Of a stretch of 64,000 nucleotides of DNA, positions 7,552-16,004 are shown piece after piece. Made by a program: the position numbers and the translations under genes. Source of the stretch: Saccharothrix saharensis (GTDB taxonomy: Bacteria; Actinomycetota; Actinomycetes; Mycobacteriales; Pseudonocardiaceae); assembly GCF_006716745.1 (NCBI RefSeq), contig NZ_VFPP01000001.1, positions 8,195,386 to 8,259,385 on the forward strand, given 5' to 3'. Each line of letters begins with the position of its first letter. The stretch's first letter is position 1. The notes under the pieces are model-generated. The model was not told the DNA's origin and did not search any database. It worked only from the letters and a program-made list of their open reading frames with translations.

Positions 7552-8337
7552 ATGGCGGACAAGACCCGGCGGGTGGCCCTGGTCACCGGCGCCACCAGCG
7601 GGATCGGCCTGGACATCGCCCGGCGCCTGGCCCGCGCGGGCCTGAGCGTCTACATCTGCGCCCGGCACGACGACGTCGTGACCAAGACCGTCGACGAGCT
7701 GCGCGGACAGGGCCTGGACGTGGACGGCCGGGCCTGCGACGTGAGCGTGCCGGCGCAGGTGCGCGACCTCGTGCGCGCGGCCGTGGAGCGCTTCGGACCG
7801 ATCGACGTCCTGGTCAACAACGCGGGCCGCAACGGCGGCGGGATCACCGCCGAGATCGAGGACGACGTCTGGTTCGACGTCATCAACACCAACCTCAACA
7901 GCGTGTTCGTGGTGACCAAGGAAGTCCTCACCGCGGGCGGGATGCTCGGGCGGGACTCCGGGCGCGTGGTCAACATCGCGTCCACCGGCGGCAAGCAGGG
8001 CGTGCTGCACGGCGCGCCGTACTCGGCGTCCAAGCACGGCGTCGTCGGCCTGACCAAGGCGTGGGGCCTGGAACTGGCCAAGACCGGCATCACGGTCAAC
8101 GCGGTGTGCCCGGGCTTCGTGGAGACGCCGATGGCCGAGCGCGTCCGCACGCACTACGCGGGCATCTGGGGCGTCGACGAGGCGGAGACCCACGCCCGCA
8201 TCACCACCAGGGTCCCGATCGGGCGCTACGTGGAGCCGCGCGAGGTGTCCGCGATGGTCGAGTACCTGATCGGCGAGGACGCGGGCGCGGTGACCGCGCA
8301 GGCGCTCAACGTCTGCGGCGGGCTCGGCAACTACTGA
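7552..8337 (+). CDS. ActIII-type C9 polyketide ketoreductase
   Basis: A 261-residue SDR, the same length as ActIII, with TGATSGIG (12-19), Ser144, Tyr157 and Lys161 as catalytic residues (NIASTGGKQG and PYSASKHG) and the diagnostic C terminus AQALNVCGGLGNY. It reduces the C9 ketone of the nascent chain using NADPH. The residue corresponding to Pro94 of ActIII's PGG motif is Asn here (RNGGG), which might affect the stereochemistry of hydride delivery. ATG 7552 follows GGAGGAG. First gene of an operon with the gene at 8362. Confidence 0.95.
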   Translation: MADKTRRVALVTGATSGIGLDIARRLARAGLSVYICARHDDVVTKTVDELRGQGLDVDGRACDVSVPAQVRDLVRAAVERFGPIDVLVNNAGRNGGGITAEIEDDVWFDVINTNLNSVFVVTKEVLTAGGMLGRDSGRVVNIASTGGKQGVLHGAPYSASKHGVVGLTKAWGLELAKTGITVNAVCPGFVETPMAERVRTHYAGIWGVDEAETHARITTRVPIGRYVEPREVSAMVEYLIGEDAGAVTAQALNVCGGLGNY

Positions 8338-8361
8338 TCGCGGACGGCGGAGGAGCAGACC

Positions 8362-9183
8362 ATGATCGAGCACACCGTCGAGGACGGGGTGGCGTTCCAG
8401 GACGACTTCAGCGCGGGGTTCCGCCACGAGGGGCCGGACGCGCGGTGGCGGGTCCGCCCGTCCGGTGCCCTGCCGGCCGGTGACGGGGTCGTGCGGACCT
8501 CGTCGGACGGCGTGGTGGTGGAGCCGCCGGGGGTCGACCCGGTGACCGGCGAGCCCGCGTTCGCCCGGCCCGCGACGGACGGGCCGACCGAGCACATCCG
8601 GTGGGCGGCGTTCGCCGCGAGCACGTCGGCGGCGGGCTGGTCCGGCTTCGACGTGGCGCCCGGGTCGCGGTTCGGCGCGACGATGGCGATGTCGGCGCAG
8701 TTCTTCGGGCTGGACAAGCACGACCTCGGTGCCGGCGTCGACCCGGACTCGGACCTGCGGCTCGGGATGGCCGGGATGATCTGCGTCGACCTGGAGTCGG
8801 GCCTGGTGTTCGACTTCGTGCTGACCAGGCGGCGGGTGTACGCGCTCTACGAGCGGCTGCCCCGGCCGGGCCTGACGCACGCGGCGTTCTCGTACGCGGT
8901 CCCGGTGGCCGTGCGCGAGCCCGACCGGTTCCACGACTTCGAGGTGCGTCTCGACGCCGACCGGGCAGTGGTGCGGTGGCGGCTGGACGGGGCCGACGTG
9001 CTGGCCGTGGACCGGATCGGGCTGCGCTGCCTGGACCCGGAGTACCTGAAGAAGGACGAGGAAGGCCCGGAGTCGGAAGTGCTGCCGCGCCAACTCGCGC
9101 TGGGCTTCGGCCTGTTCACCGACCGGCTGTTCGGCCAGGGGGCCCGCCTGCGCGCCCGCCACGCCCGCGTGACCGTCGCTTGA
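8362..9183 (+). CDS. Conserved actinobacterial protein of unknown function (DUF6081-like)
   Basis: A 273-residue soluble protein without signal peptide or membrane segment, rich in Trp and aromatic residues in beta-strand-like patterns (DDFSAGFRHEGPDARWRV, HDFEVRLDADRAVVRWRLDG). The pattern suggests a concanavalin-like or LamG-like jelly roll. It appears to belong to an uncharacterised family found beside actinobacterial polyketide genes; the DUF6081 assignment is from memory. It follows the ketoreductase by 24 nt with GGAGGAG upstream of ATG 8362, so a pathway role such as intermediate binding or cyclisation is plausible. No catalytic motif recognised. Confidence 0.8.
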   Translation: MIEHTVEDGVAFQDDFSAGFRHEGPDARWRVRPSGALPAGDGVVRTSSDGVVVEPPGVDPVTGEPAFARPATDGPTEHIRWAAFAASTSAAGWSGFDVAPGSRFGATMAMSAQFFGLDKHDLGAGVDPDSDLRLGMAGMICVDLESGLVFDFVLTRRRVYALYERLPRPGLTHAAFSYAVPVAVREPDRFHDFEVRLDADRAVVRWRLDGADVLAVDRIGLRCLDPEYLKKDEEGPESEVLPRQLALGFGLFTDRLFGQGARLRARHARVTVA

Positions 9184-9225
9184 GGACACCGGACGGGGCG
9201 AAGCCCCGCCCGCGCCACCGGGTGG

Positions 9226-9693
9226 TCAGCAGGGGTCGGTGTTGGACAGGTCCTCGACGAAGCGGCTGAACAGGCGGGCCAGCTCGGCGCGGTCCCGGTC
9301 GGACCAGTGGGCGATCGCCTGGCCGAGGAAGGCCTGGCGGAACAGGTGGGCGCGGCGGGCCAGGTCGGCGCCTTCCCCGGTCAGGCGCAGCTGGATGCGC
9401 CGGCCGTCGGTCTGCGAGGCGACCCGTTCCAGGTAGCCCGCCTGGATCGCCGAGCCGACCATCCGGCTGGCCCGGGACGGGTCGAGGCCGATCCGGTCGG
9501 CGACCAGCCCGACGGTGACCCCCTCGCTGTCGGTCTCCGCGCCCTCCTCCACCGCGTACAGCACCGGGATCAGGCTCAGGTCGACGCGCGCGGCGGGCTG
9601 CTCCTCGGAGATCCGGCCCAGGCTGCGTCGGACCTGGTTGCGCCGCAGCCGACCCAGCGCGTGCTCGATGAGGGCCAGAGACGGGTCGTCCAT
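9226..9693 (-). CDS. MarR-family transcriptional repressor
   Basis: A 155-residue winged-helix regulator with the MarR pattern: helix-turn-helix VGLVADRIGLDPSRASRMVGSAIQAGYL, then the wing ERVASQTDGRRIQLRLTGEG, and dimerisation helices at both ends. Divergent from a membrane protein and an MFS exporter, so it most likely represses them until a phenolic or quinone ligand binds. ATG 9693 (MDDPSLAL) is preferred. An in-frame ATG at 9723 would place the start inside the operator, although it has a weak AGG upstream. Confidence 0.88.
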   Translation of the reverse strand: MDDPSLALIEHALGRLRRNQVRRSLGRISEEQPAARVDLSLIPVLYAVEEGAETDSEGVTVGLVADRIGLDPSRASRMVGSAIQAGYLERVASQTDGRRIQLRLTGEGADLARRAHLFRQAFLGQAIAHWSDRDRAELARLFSRFVEDLSNTDPC

Positions 9694-9714
9694 GGCGGCC
9701 AGGTTACCCGAAAG

Positions 9715-9751
9715 TATGCGCATTGCGATTTACCTGCGTTGCGCATATATT
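9715..9751. promoter_or_regulatory. MarR operator and rightward promoter
   Basis: Inverted arms TATGCGCAT (9715-9723) and TTGCGCATA (9739-9747) are complementary at 8 of 9 positions. They overlap a good rightward promoter: -35 TTGCGA (9723-9728), 17 bp, -10 TATATT (9746-9751). A further half-site TTGCGCA follows at 9768. Occupation would block transcription of 9796 onwards. The A/T-rich stretch is unusual for this window. Confidence 0.68.
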
Positions 9752-9795
9752 TGCCAAACTCACCTACTTGCGCAGGGCAGTCGACGGAGGCGCGC

Positions 9796-10212
9796 ATGAC
9801 CACCACCCAGGCCCGGAGCACCAGGCGGCGCGACCGCGCGGTCGTCGCCGTGACGGCGGTCGCCACCCCGGTGGTCCTCTGGGCGCTCATCACCTACGCG
9901 TTCGGGTTCGACATCACCGTCCCGGAGAGCTTCGGCTCCTCGTCCCGCACCGCGCTCGAACCGGTCCCGGTCATCGCCACGGCCGTCGCGGCCGTGCTGG
10001 CGGGCTGGGCGTTGCTGGCGCTGCTCGAGCGGTTCGCGGGCAGGCGGGCGCTGACGATCTGGACCACCGTCGCGGTGGTCGTGTTCCTCGGGACGCTGCC
10101 CTACATGCCGGGCTTCACCGTCGCCGAACGCCTGCTGCTCGGCCTGGTCCACCTGTCGCTCGCCCTGGTCCTGGTCCTCGGCCTGCGCCGGACCGCACGG
10201 GCACGGCACTGA
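9796..10212 (+). CDS. Small membrane protein (DUF6069-like)
   Basis: A 138-residue protein with four predicted membrane segments (about residues 17-36, 55-75, 84-102 and 108-130) after a basic N terminus (TTTQARSTRRRDR). It resembles the DUF6069 family, which has no established function. It precedes the MFS exporter by 46 nt and shares the MarR-controlled promoter, suggesting a role in efflux or membrane protection. ATG 9796 has GGAGG 8 nt upstream. Confidence 0.8.
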   Translation: MTTTQARSTRRRDRAVVAVTAVATPVVLWALITYAFGFDITVPESFGSSSRTALEPVPVIATAVAAVLAGWALLALLERFAGRRALTIWTTVAVVVFLGTLPYMPGFTVAERLLLGLVHLSLALVLVLGLRRTARARH

Positions 10213-10258
10213 CCGGACACCCCGCCGCGGCGGGCCGGAACGGAAACGAGGAGACGAA

Positions 10259-11860
10259 GTGAACCAGGACCTCGGTCACCCGAGGCGGTGGCGGATCCTC
10301 GCGGTGCTGGTCGGCAGCCTGATGGCGATCATCATCGACACCACCATCCTCAACGTGTCCCTCAAGACGCTGGCCGACCCGACCCGGGGGTTGGGCGCGA
10401 CGCACAGCGAGCTGGAGTGGGCGCTCAGCTCCTACACCCTCGTGTTCGCCGCGCTGCTGTTCAGCTGGGGCGTCCTGGCCGACCGGGTCGGGCGCAAGCG
10501 GGTGCTCTCGCTGGGGCTCGCGCTGTTCGGCCTGGCGTCGGTCGGGTCGGCCTACTCCCAGGACGCGGTCCAGCTGGTCGTCGCCCGCGGCGTGATGGGC
10601 GTCGGAGCGGCCGCGGTGATGCCGTGCACGCTGGCCATCGTCGCGGCCGTGTTCCCGGCGCGGGAGCGGGCCAGGGCGATCGGCGTCTGGACCGCGGCCA
10701 TCGGGGTCGCCCTCGCGCTCGGCCCGATCACCGGCGGCGTGCTGCTGGAGCACTTCTGGTGGGGCTCGATCTTCCTCATCAACGTGCCGCTGGTCGCCGC
10801 GACGCTGATCGCGGTGGCGCTGGTCGTGCCCGAGTCGCGCGCGCCGCGCGCCCGCGAGCTGGACGTCGTCGGCATGCTGCTGTCCGTCGTCGGCCTGGTG
10901 CTGATCGTGTACGGCGTCATCGAGGGCGGCCGGCTGGCGTCCTTCGCCGCGCCGCAGGTGTGGCTGACGATCGTGGCGGGCCTGGCCGTGCTGGTGCTGT
11001 TCGTGCGGCACGAGCGGCGCACCGCCCAGCCCGCGTTCGACATCGCCTCCTTCCGCGAGCCGGCCTTCACCGTCGCCATCGCGGCCGTGGGGCTGGTGTC
11101 GTTCGCGATGGCGGGCTTCCTGTTCTTCAGCGCGTTCTACATGCAGTCGGTGCGGGGTTACACGCCCTTGCAGGCGGGTGCGTGCACGCTGGCGTTGGCC
11201 GTGGCGATGATGGTCTTCGGTCCGCTCAGCGCGCGCGTGGCGGCGCGGTTCGGGCCCAAGGCGGTCTGCTCGGTCGCCCTGCTCGTCGTCGCGGTCGCGA
11301 TGGGGGCGCTCGTGCTCATCGACGAGCGGACACCGCTGTGGGCGATCCTGCCGGTGTTCTTCGTGCTCGGCACGGGCATCGCCAACGTCATGCCACCGGC
11401 CGCGGTGTCGATCATGATGTCGTTGCCGCGGGAGAAGGCCGGTGTCGGCTCGGCCATGAACAACACCGTGCGCCAGGTCGGGCAGGCGCTCGGGGTGGCG
11501 GTCCTCGGCTCGGTGCTCGGCGCCGCCTACCGGTCCGGGATCGGCGACGCGCTCGGCGTGCTGCCGGTGGAGCGGCGGGCGGCGGCGGGCGAGTCGATCG
11601 AGGCGACGTTCGCCGCGGCGGCGGGCGCGGCCGACCAGGCGGGGGGTCTGATCGGCGCGGCCAAGGACTCGTTCGTCGCCGCCATGCACGTGAGCTCGCT
11701 GTGCGCCGCGATCGTGGCGCTGATCGGCGCGGCGGTGGTGTTCCGGTGGTTGCCGGGCAAGCCGCCGCCCGGCGCGGCGAACGCCTGGGGCGGGGGAGCC
11801 CCTAACAGCGGTCGGTCGTGGAAGCCCGACAGCGCGCCGGCGCCCACCGGTGAGCGCTGA
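10259..11860 (+). CDS. MFS drug exporter, DHA2 (EmrB/QacA) family
   Basis: A 533-residue transporter with 14 predicted membrane segments. Motif A (GVLADRVGRKRVL) lies after helix 2 and a motif-C-like glycine/proline stretch (GVALALGPITGGVLLEHFWW) in helix 5. The DHA2 branch exports drugs by proton antiport. Located between the MarR repressor and tailoring enzymes of the aromatic cluster, it is the best candidate for self-resistance and product export. GTG 10259 has GAGGAG 6 nt upstream. The C-terminal tail after about residue 505 is Pro/Gly/Ser-rich and probably disordered. Confidence 0.92.
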   Translation: MNQDLGHPRRWRILAVLVGSLMAIIIDTTILNVSLKTLADPTRGLGATHSELEWALSSYTLVFAALLFSWGVLADRVGRKRVLSLGLALFGLASVGSAYSQDAVQLVVARGVMGVGAAAVMPCTLAIVAAVFPARERARAIGVWTAAIGVALALGPITGGVLLEHFWWGSIFLINVPLVAATLIAVALVVPESRAPRARELDVVGMLLSVVGLVLIVYGVIEGGRLASFAAPQVWLTIVAGLAVLVLFVRHERRTAQPAFDIASFREPAFTVAIAAVGLVSFAMAGFLFFSAFYMQSVRGYTPLQAGACTLALAVAMMVFGPLSARVAARFGPKAVCSVALLVVAVAMGALVLIDERTPLWAILPVFFVLGTGIANVMPPAAVSIMMSLPREKAGVGSAMNNTVRQVGQALGVAVLGSVLGAAYRSGIGDALGVLPVERRAAAGESIEATFAAAAGAADQAGGLIGAAKDSFVAAMHVSSLCAAIVALIGAAVVFRWLPGKPPPGAANAWGGGAPNSGRSWKPDSAPAPTGER

Positions 11861-11891
11861 CGTGCCGCGATCACAACAACAGAGGAGTGCC

Positions 11892-12806
11892 ATGTCCAAG
11901 GCGGTTGTCTTCTCCAGCTACGGGGGACCGGAGGTGCTGGAGACGATCGAGATCGAGGAGCCGCACGCGGGCGCGGGGGAGTTGCGCGTCCGGGTGCGGG
12001 CGGCCGGGGTGCAGCCCTTCGACACGATGGTGCGGCGCGGCGCGGTCAAGGGGTACGTCGAGGTGACGTTCCCGCAGACCGTCGGCAACGAGTTCGCGGG
12101 CGTGGTGGACGAGGTCGGCGAGGGCGTGACCGGCTGGGAGGTCGGCGCCGAGGTCATCGCGTTCACCACGATGAACGCGTGCGGCGAGGTCGTCGCGGTC
12201 AGCGCCGACCAGGTGATCGCGAAGCCGCCCGCGATGCCGTGGGAGGAGGCCGGGGTGCTGTCGGTGTGCGGGCAGACCGCGCACATCGCGCTGTCGGCGC
12301 TGAAGGTCGGCGAGGGCGACACCGTGCTGATCCACGGCGCGGCGGGCGGCGTCGGCACCATGGCCGTGCAGCTCGCGCGGGCGTGGGGCGCGACGGTCGT
12401 CGGCACGGCGAGCGAGCGCAACCACGACTACCTCCGCGAGCTGGGCGCCATCCCGGTCACCTACGGCCACGGCCTGGTCGAGCGGGTGCGCGAGGTCGCG
12501 CCGCAGGGCGTCGACGCCGCGCTCGACGCCGCGAGCCGGGACGCCATCGCGCCGTCGCTCGAACTGGTCGAGGACCGGGAGCGGGTCGGCACCATCGGCG
12601 ACTACCTGGGCAGCAGGCAGTACGGCGTGGCCATGCTCGGCGGCACCCGCACGGCGGAGCGGCTGGCCGAGCTGGCGGAGCTCTACACGGCGGGCGGGCT
12701 GCGCATCCACATCCAGCGCGCGTACCCGTTCTCGGAGGCCGCGCGGGCGCACCGCGAGGTCGAGACCGGGCACGTGCGCGGCAAGGTCGTGCTCGTCGCC
12801 GACTGA
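11892..12806 (+). CDS. NADPH:quinone reductase-like MDR oxidoreductase
   Basis: A 304-residue medium-chain dehydrogenase with a GroES-like N-terminal half and a Rossmann half (VLIHGAAGGVGTMAVQLARAWGA at about 140-162, the GxGxxG-type NADPH site). No zinc ligands of alcohol dehydrogenase type are visible, as in QOR/zeta-crystallin proteins. In this context it may act as enoyl reductase or quinone reductase on a polyketide intermediate (an ActVI-ORF2-like role is possible), or detoxify quinones. ATG 11892 has AGAGGAG upstream; it follows the exporter by 31 nt. Confidence 0.88.
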   Translation: MSKAVVFSSYGGPEVLETIEIEEPHAGAGELRVRVRAAGVQPFDTMVRRGAVKGYVEVTFPQTVGNEFAGVVDEVGEGVTGWEVGAEVIAFTTMNACGEVVAVSADQVIAKPPAMPWEEAGVLSVCGQTAHIALSALKVGEGDTVLIHGAAGGVGTMAVQLARAWGATVVGTASERNHDYLRELGAIPVTYGHGLVERVREVAPQGVDAALDAASRDAIAPSLELVEDRERVGTIGDYLGSRQYGVAMLGGTRTAERLAELAELYTAGGLRIHIQRAYPFSEAARAHREVETGHVRGKVVLVAD

Positions 12807-12919
12807 GGTCCCGGGCTGCCGGTGGCGGGTCGATCGGTGTTCCACCAGGCTTCCAGCGGTCGGTGACACGGTGGGGCGACAGGCGAAGCCAAACGTGCCA
12901 ACCGATGGAGGACAGACCG

Positions 12920-13804
12920 TTGCCCACAGACGAGAGATGGATCCTCGTGTTCGGCGCCACCGGCAAGCAGGGCGGCTCGACGGCCCGCCACCTGCTGGAG
13001 CGCGGCTGGTCCGTGCACGCGCTGGTGCGCGACCCGGACCGCCCCGCCGCCAGGGCGTTGCGGGCCGCGGGCGCGACCCTGGTGCGCGGTGACATGGACG
13101 ACGCGGACTCGCTGCGCGCCGCCATGGCCGGCGCGTACGGCGTGTTCAGCGTCCAGACGCCGCTCGGCGAAGCCGGGGTGCCCGGCGAGGAGCGGCACGG
13201 CAAGCTCGTCGCCGACGTCGCGAAGGACGCGGGCGTCGGGCACTTCGTGCACAGCTCGGTCGGCGGCGCGGAGCGGCCGGAAGGCGTGCACTGGCGCGAG
13301 GCGAAGCTGCGGATCGAGGAGCGGATCCGGGAGAACGGCCTGCCCGCGACGTTCCTGCGGCCGGCGTACTTCATGGAGAACCTGGCCAACGACATGTTCC
13401 CGCCGACCCTGGTCGGCGACGAGCTGGTCTACCGCCGGGGCCTCGCCGACGGCGTGCCGCTGCAGATGATCTCGGCCGCGGACAACGGCTTCTTCGCCGC
13501 GGACGCGTTCGACGACCCGGACACCTACGTCGGCGCGAACGTCGACCTGGCCGGCGACGAGCTGACCGGGGACGAGATCGCGGCGGTGTTCCAGCGCCAC
13601 ACCGGGATGCCGACCCGGTTCGAGTCGATCCCGATGGCGGAGCTGGAGCGGACGAACCCGTGGCAGGCCGTCGCGTACGACTGGCTCAACCGGATCGGCT
13701 ACACCGCCGACATCCCGGCGCTGCGCAGCCGGTACCCGGGGCTGGCGACCTTGGAGCACTGGCTGAAGAAGGTGGGCTGGACGCCGAGGCCGAGCACCGG
13801 CTGA
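12920..13804 (+). CDS. NmrA-like NAD(P)-binding reductase
   Basis: A 294-residue atypical SDR with the NmrA signature: GATGKQGGSTARHLLERGWSV near residue 12, the region VHSSVGGAERPEGVHWREAKLRIEE and LRPAYFMENLAND. Members either sense NADP or reduce small substrates. The start is taken as TTG 12920 because GGAGG sits 8 nt upstream; an ATG at 12905 would add five residues but overlaps that ribosome site. Probably the last gene of the exporter operon, ending at a strong hairpin. No specific step can be assigned. Confidence 0.82.
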   Translation: MPTDERWILVFGATGKQGGSTARHLLERGWSVHALVRDPDRPAARALRAAGATLVRGDMDDADSLRAAMAGAYGVFSVQTPLGEAGVPGEERHGKLVADVAKDAGVGHFVHSSVGGAERPEGVHWREAKLRIEERIRENGLPATFLRPAYFMENLANDMFPPTLVGDELVYRRGLADGVPLQMISAADNGFFAADAFDDPDTYVGANVDLAGDELTGDEIAAVFQRHTGMPTRFESIPMAELERTNPWQAVAYDWLNRIGYTADIPALRSRYPGLATLEHWLKKVGWTPRPSTG

Positions 13805-13821
13805 CCGGTCGTCCGGCCCGC

Positions 13822-13869
13822 AACGTGCGGCGGCTCCGCCGGGGATTCCCGACGGAGCCGCCGCACGTT
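13822..13869. terminator. Bidirectional hairpin terminator
   Basis: A 17-bp perfect stem (arms 13822-13838 and 13853-13869) with a 14-nt loop, between the rightward NmrA-like gene (stop 13804) and the leftward SARP gene (stop 13944). TTT follows the rightward arm. Confidence 0.88.
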
Positions 13870-13943
13870 TCTCATCACGAATATCTGGTTTTATGCGCAA
13901 TGTCCGGTTCAATGCCCGTGGTGGTGATCGGCGACCGGACGGA

Positions 13944-14702
13944 TCACGCGCTCGACGCCAACAGGTCCAGGTGCAGTCGGCGGACCTCGGCCATCGGTTC
14001 CAGCCCCAGTTCCTCGTCCAGGATGCGGCGCAGGTCCTGATAGGCCTGCAACGCCTCGGCCCGCCGGCCGCCGTGGCGCAGTTCGTGGATGAGCTGGCAG
14101 TGGAACCACTCGTTGAGCGGGTAGGCGACCACGAGCGCGCGCAGTTCGGGGATCAGGTCACGACGCCGGCCCAACGCGCGGTCCGCCTCGATCCGCAGTT
14201 CCAGCGCGCGGATGCGCAACTCCTCGAGGTGGCTGATGTGCCCCCGCAGCACGTCACCGCCGGAAATGTTGGCCAATGCCGGTCCGCGCCACAACGCCAA
14301 TGCCTCCCGGAGGATGCGCGCGGCGTCGGCCGCCTGACCCGCGTCGAGCAGCGACCGACCCCGGGCGACGGAGTGCTCGAAGAGCGTGGCGTCGACCTCG
14401 TCGACCTCGACCCGCAATTCGTAGCCGGGCGGCCTGGTGACCAGCAGCGGCTTCCCGTCCCTGGTCAGCGCCTCGCGCTCGAACATCCGACGGGTGTGGT
14501 AGACGTAGGTCTGCAACGTGGTGAGCGCGCTGCGCGGCGGTTTGTCGTCCCACAGTTCGCGGACCAGCAGTTCGACGCTGGTCACTTCCCGCCTTAACGA
14601 CAGAATCGCCAGTACCTTGCAGATCTTCTCGGAACTCGGTTCGATCACCCTGCCGTCGGCGAGTATGACCTCAATCGGTCCGAGCAGCCTGAACTGGAAC
14701 AC
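13944..14702 (-). CDS. SARP-family pathway activator (small type)
   Basis: A 252-residue regulator of the ActII-ORF4/DnrI type: winged-helix DNA-binding domain about residues 1-95 (LLGPIEVILADGRVI, SVELLVRELWDDKPPRSALTTLQTYVYHTRR) and bacterial transcriptional activation domain about 100-250. SARPs bind direct heptamer repeats overlapping the -35 and recruit RNA polymerase. Eight promoters of this cluster carry such repeats of TCGAGC type, so this is the presumed activator. GTG 14702 is the start, with a G6 run 4 nt upstream. It has its own vegetative-type promoter and no SARP box of its own. Confidence 0.94.
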   Translation of the reverse strand: MFQFRLLGPIEVILADGRVIEPSSEKICKVLAILSLRREVTSVELLVRELWDDKPPRSALTTLQTYVYHTRRMFEREALTRDGKPLLVTRPPGYELRVEVDEVDATLFEHSVARGRSLLDAGQAADAARILREALALWRGPALANISGGDVLRGHISHLEELRIRALELRIEADRALGRRRDLIPELRALVVAYPLNEWFHCQLIHELRHGGRRAEALQAYQDLRRILDEELGLEPMAEVRRLHLDLLASSA

Positions 14703-14724
14703 TCATCCCCCCAGTGCCTGATAC

Positions 14725-14750
14725 GAGTCGGTTTCCCCCGAAACCGGCTC
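14725..14750 (-). other. Hairpin in the 5' leader of the SARP gene
   Basis: An 11-bp stem with one G-T pair (arms 14725-14735 and 14740-14750) and loop CCCC. It lies in the predicted leader, 23 nt before the GTG, and could affect translation or mRNA stability of the activator. Confidence 0.55.
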
Positions 14751-14782
14751 CGCGAGTCCTCCCCACGTGACTCCGCAGCGTC

Positions 14783-14811
14783 ACACTAGCCACGGTCTGT
14801 GAATCCCGCAA
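14783..14811 (-). promoter_or_regulatory. Promoter of the small SARP gene
   Basis: -35 TTGCGG (14811-14806), 17 bp, -10 TAGTGT (14788-14783), leftward. This resembles vegetative actinobacterial promoters and gives a leader of about 75 nt. The remainder of the 14703-15042 gap shows only a short palindrome (TGCGCT-GAA-AGCGCA at 14893-14907). Confidence 0.55.
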
Positions 14812-15042
14812 CGGGTTGTGCGCAATGATCTCGGGTATCTGTCCGGATCCACCTTTCCGCTGTTCAGGTGGCGACCTCGACTCCGTCACGCACTGCGCTG
14901 AAAGCGCAACTCTGCGGAACACGCGAATTGGCCGACGATATGTCCACGGCGTGGGGAAACACGGATGGTTTACCGCACTGGTCCGATCGGATGACTTTCG
15001 CCTATCCACCGGCGCGGCCCACGGTACCACCGCGATCCCGGC

Positions 15043-15085
15043 TTGAGCGGAATTCGAGTGGATCACGACCCGGACCGGCGATGCT
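15043..15085 (+). promoter_or_regulatory. SARP-box promoter of the ActIV-like cyclase, apparently leaderless
   Basis: TTGAGCG (15043-15049) and TCGAGTG (15054-15060), then a degenerate third copy ACGACCC (15065-15071), all 11 bp apart. Eight nt follow, then -10 GATGCT (15080-15085). Only 6 nt separate the -10 from ATG 15092, so the transcript should begin at or next to the start codon. Confidence 0.65.
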
Positions 15086-15091
15086 CCGCGG

Positions 15092-16000
15092 ATGACCCTC
15101 GCCTCCCGCACCGCGCTGCACGAGGTCGCCGACGGCATCTTCGCCCACGTCCAGCCGGACGGCGGGTGGTGCCTGAACAACGCCGGGCTGATCACGTCCG
15201 GCGGCGACGCCGCCCTGGTCGACACCGCCGCCACCGAGGCGCGGGCCACCCGCCTGCGCGAGGCCGTGCTGACCGTGACGCCCGCACCGCCGCGGGTGGT
15301 CGTCAACACCCACTCGCACGGCGACCACACGTTCGGCAACTTCGTCTTCCCGGAAGCCTTGGTGGTCGCCCACGAGCGCACCAGGGCGGAGATGGCGGAG
15401 ATCGGCCTGCACCTGACCGGGCTGTGGCCGGACGTGCGCTGGGGCGGGCTCGAAGTCGTCCTGCCGACCCTGACCTTCCGCGACCGGCTCACGCTGACCG
15501 TCGGCGCCACCACCGCGGAGCTGCTGCACCTCGGCGTGGCGCACACGACCAACGACACCGCCGTGTGGCTGCCGGAGCAGCGGGTGCTGTTCGCCGGCGA
15601 CCTGCTCATGGCCGGCGTGACGCCGTTCGTGATGACGGGGTCGGTCTCCGGTTCACTGGCGGTCACGGCGAAGCTGCGCGCGCTCGGCGCGGAGACCGTC
15701 GTTCCGGGGCACGGACCGGTGTGCGGCCCGGAGGTCTTCGACACCGCGGACCGCTACCTGCGGTGGGTGCGCGGACTCGCCGAGGACGGCATCGCGGCCG
15801 GCCTGACACCGCTGGAGACCGCCCGCGCGGCCGACCTCGGCGAGTTCGCCGAGCTGCTGGACCGCGAACGGCTGGTGCCGAACCTGCACCGCGCGTACGC
15901 CGAAGCGGCCGGTGCGGAGGAGGGCGCGGTGCTCGACGTCGCCACGATGTTCGGCGAACTGGTCGAGTACCACGGGTCCCTCCCCGTCTGCCACGCCTGA
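15092..16000 (+). CDS. Metallo-beta-lactamase-fold polyketide cyclase (ActIV-like)
   Basis: A 302-residue metallo-hydrolase-fold protein with the zinc motif THSHGDH (His74, His76, Asp78, His79), later ligands GVAHTTNDT and GDLLMAG, and PGHGPVCG. ActIV-type cyclases of this fold catalyse the second ring closure, with dehydration and chain release, in aromatic polyketide synthesis. Size and context (ActIII-, ActVII- and ActVA-like genes nearby) favour that role over a general hydrolase. No ribosome site is visible, which agrees with the leaderless promoter predicted immediately upstream. Confidence 0.87.
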   Translation: MTLASRTALHEVADGIFAHVQPDGGWCLNNAGLITSGGDAALVDTAATEARATRLREAVLTVTPAPPRVVVNTHSHGDHTFGNFVFPEALVVAHERTRAEMAEIGLHLTGLWPDVRWGGLEVVLPTLTFRDRLTLTVGATTAELLHLGVAHTTNDTAVWLPEQRVLFAGDLLMAGVTPFVMTGSVSGSLAVTAKLRALGAETVVPGHGPVCGPEVFDTADRYLRWVRGLAEDGIAAGLTPLETARAADLGEFAELLDRERLVPNLHRAYAEAAGAEEGAVLDVATMFGELVEYHGSLPVCHA

Positions 16001-16004
16001 GGCG

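Noticed and set aside
10115..11899. 594-codon leftward frame opposite the MFS exporter
   Set aside because: Antisense shadow: rich in Arg/His/Gln with no recognisable domain, while the rightward frame encodes a complete 14-helix transporter.
13888..13902. TTATGCGCAA as a second MarR operator
   Set aside because: It lies between the terminator and the 3' end of the SARP gene, with no promoter nearby; single half-site only.
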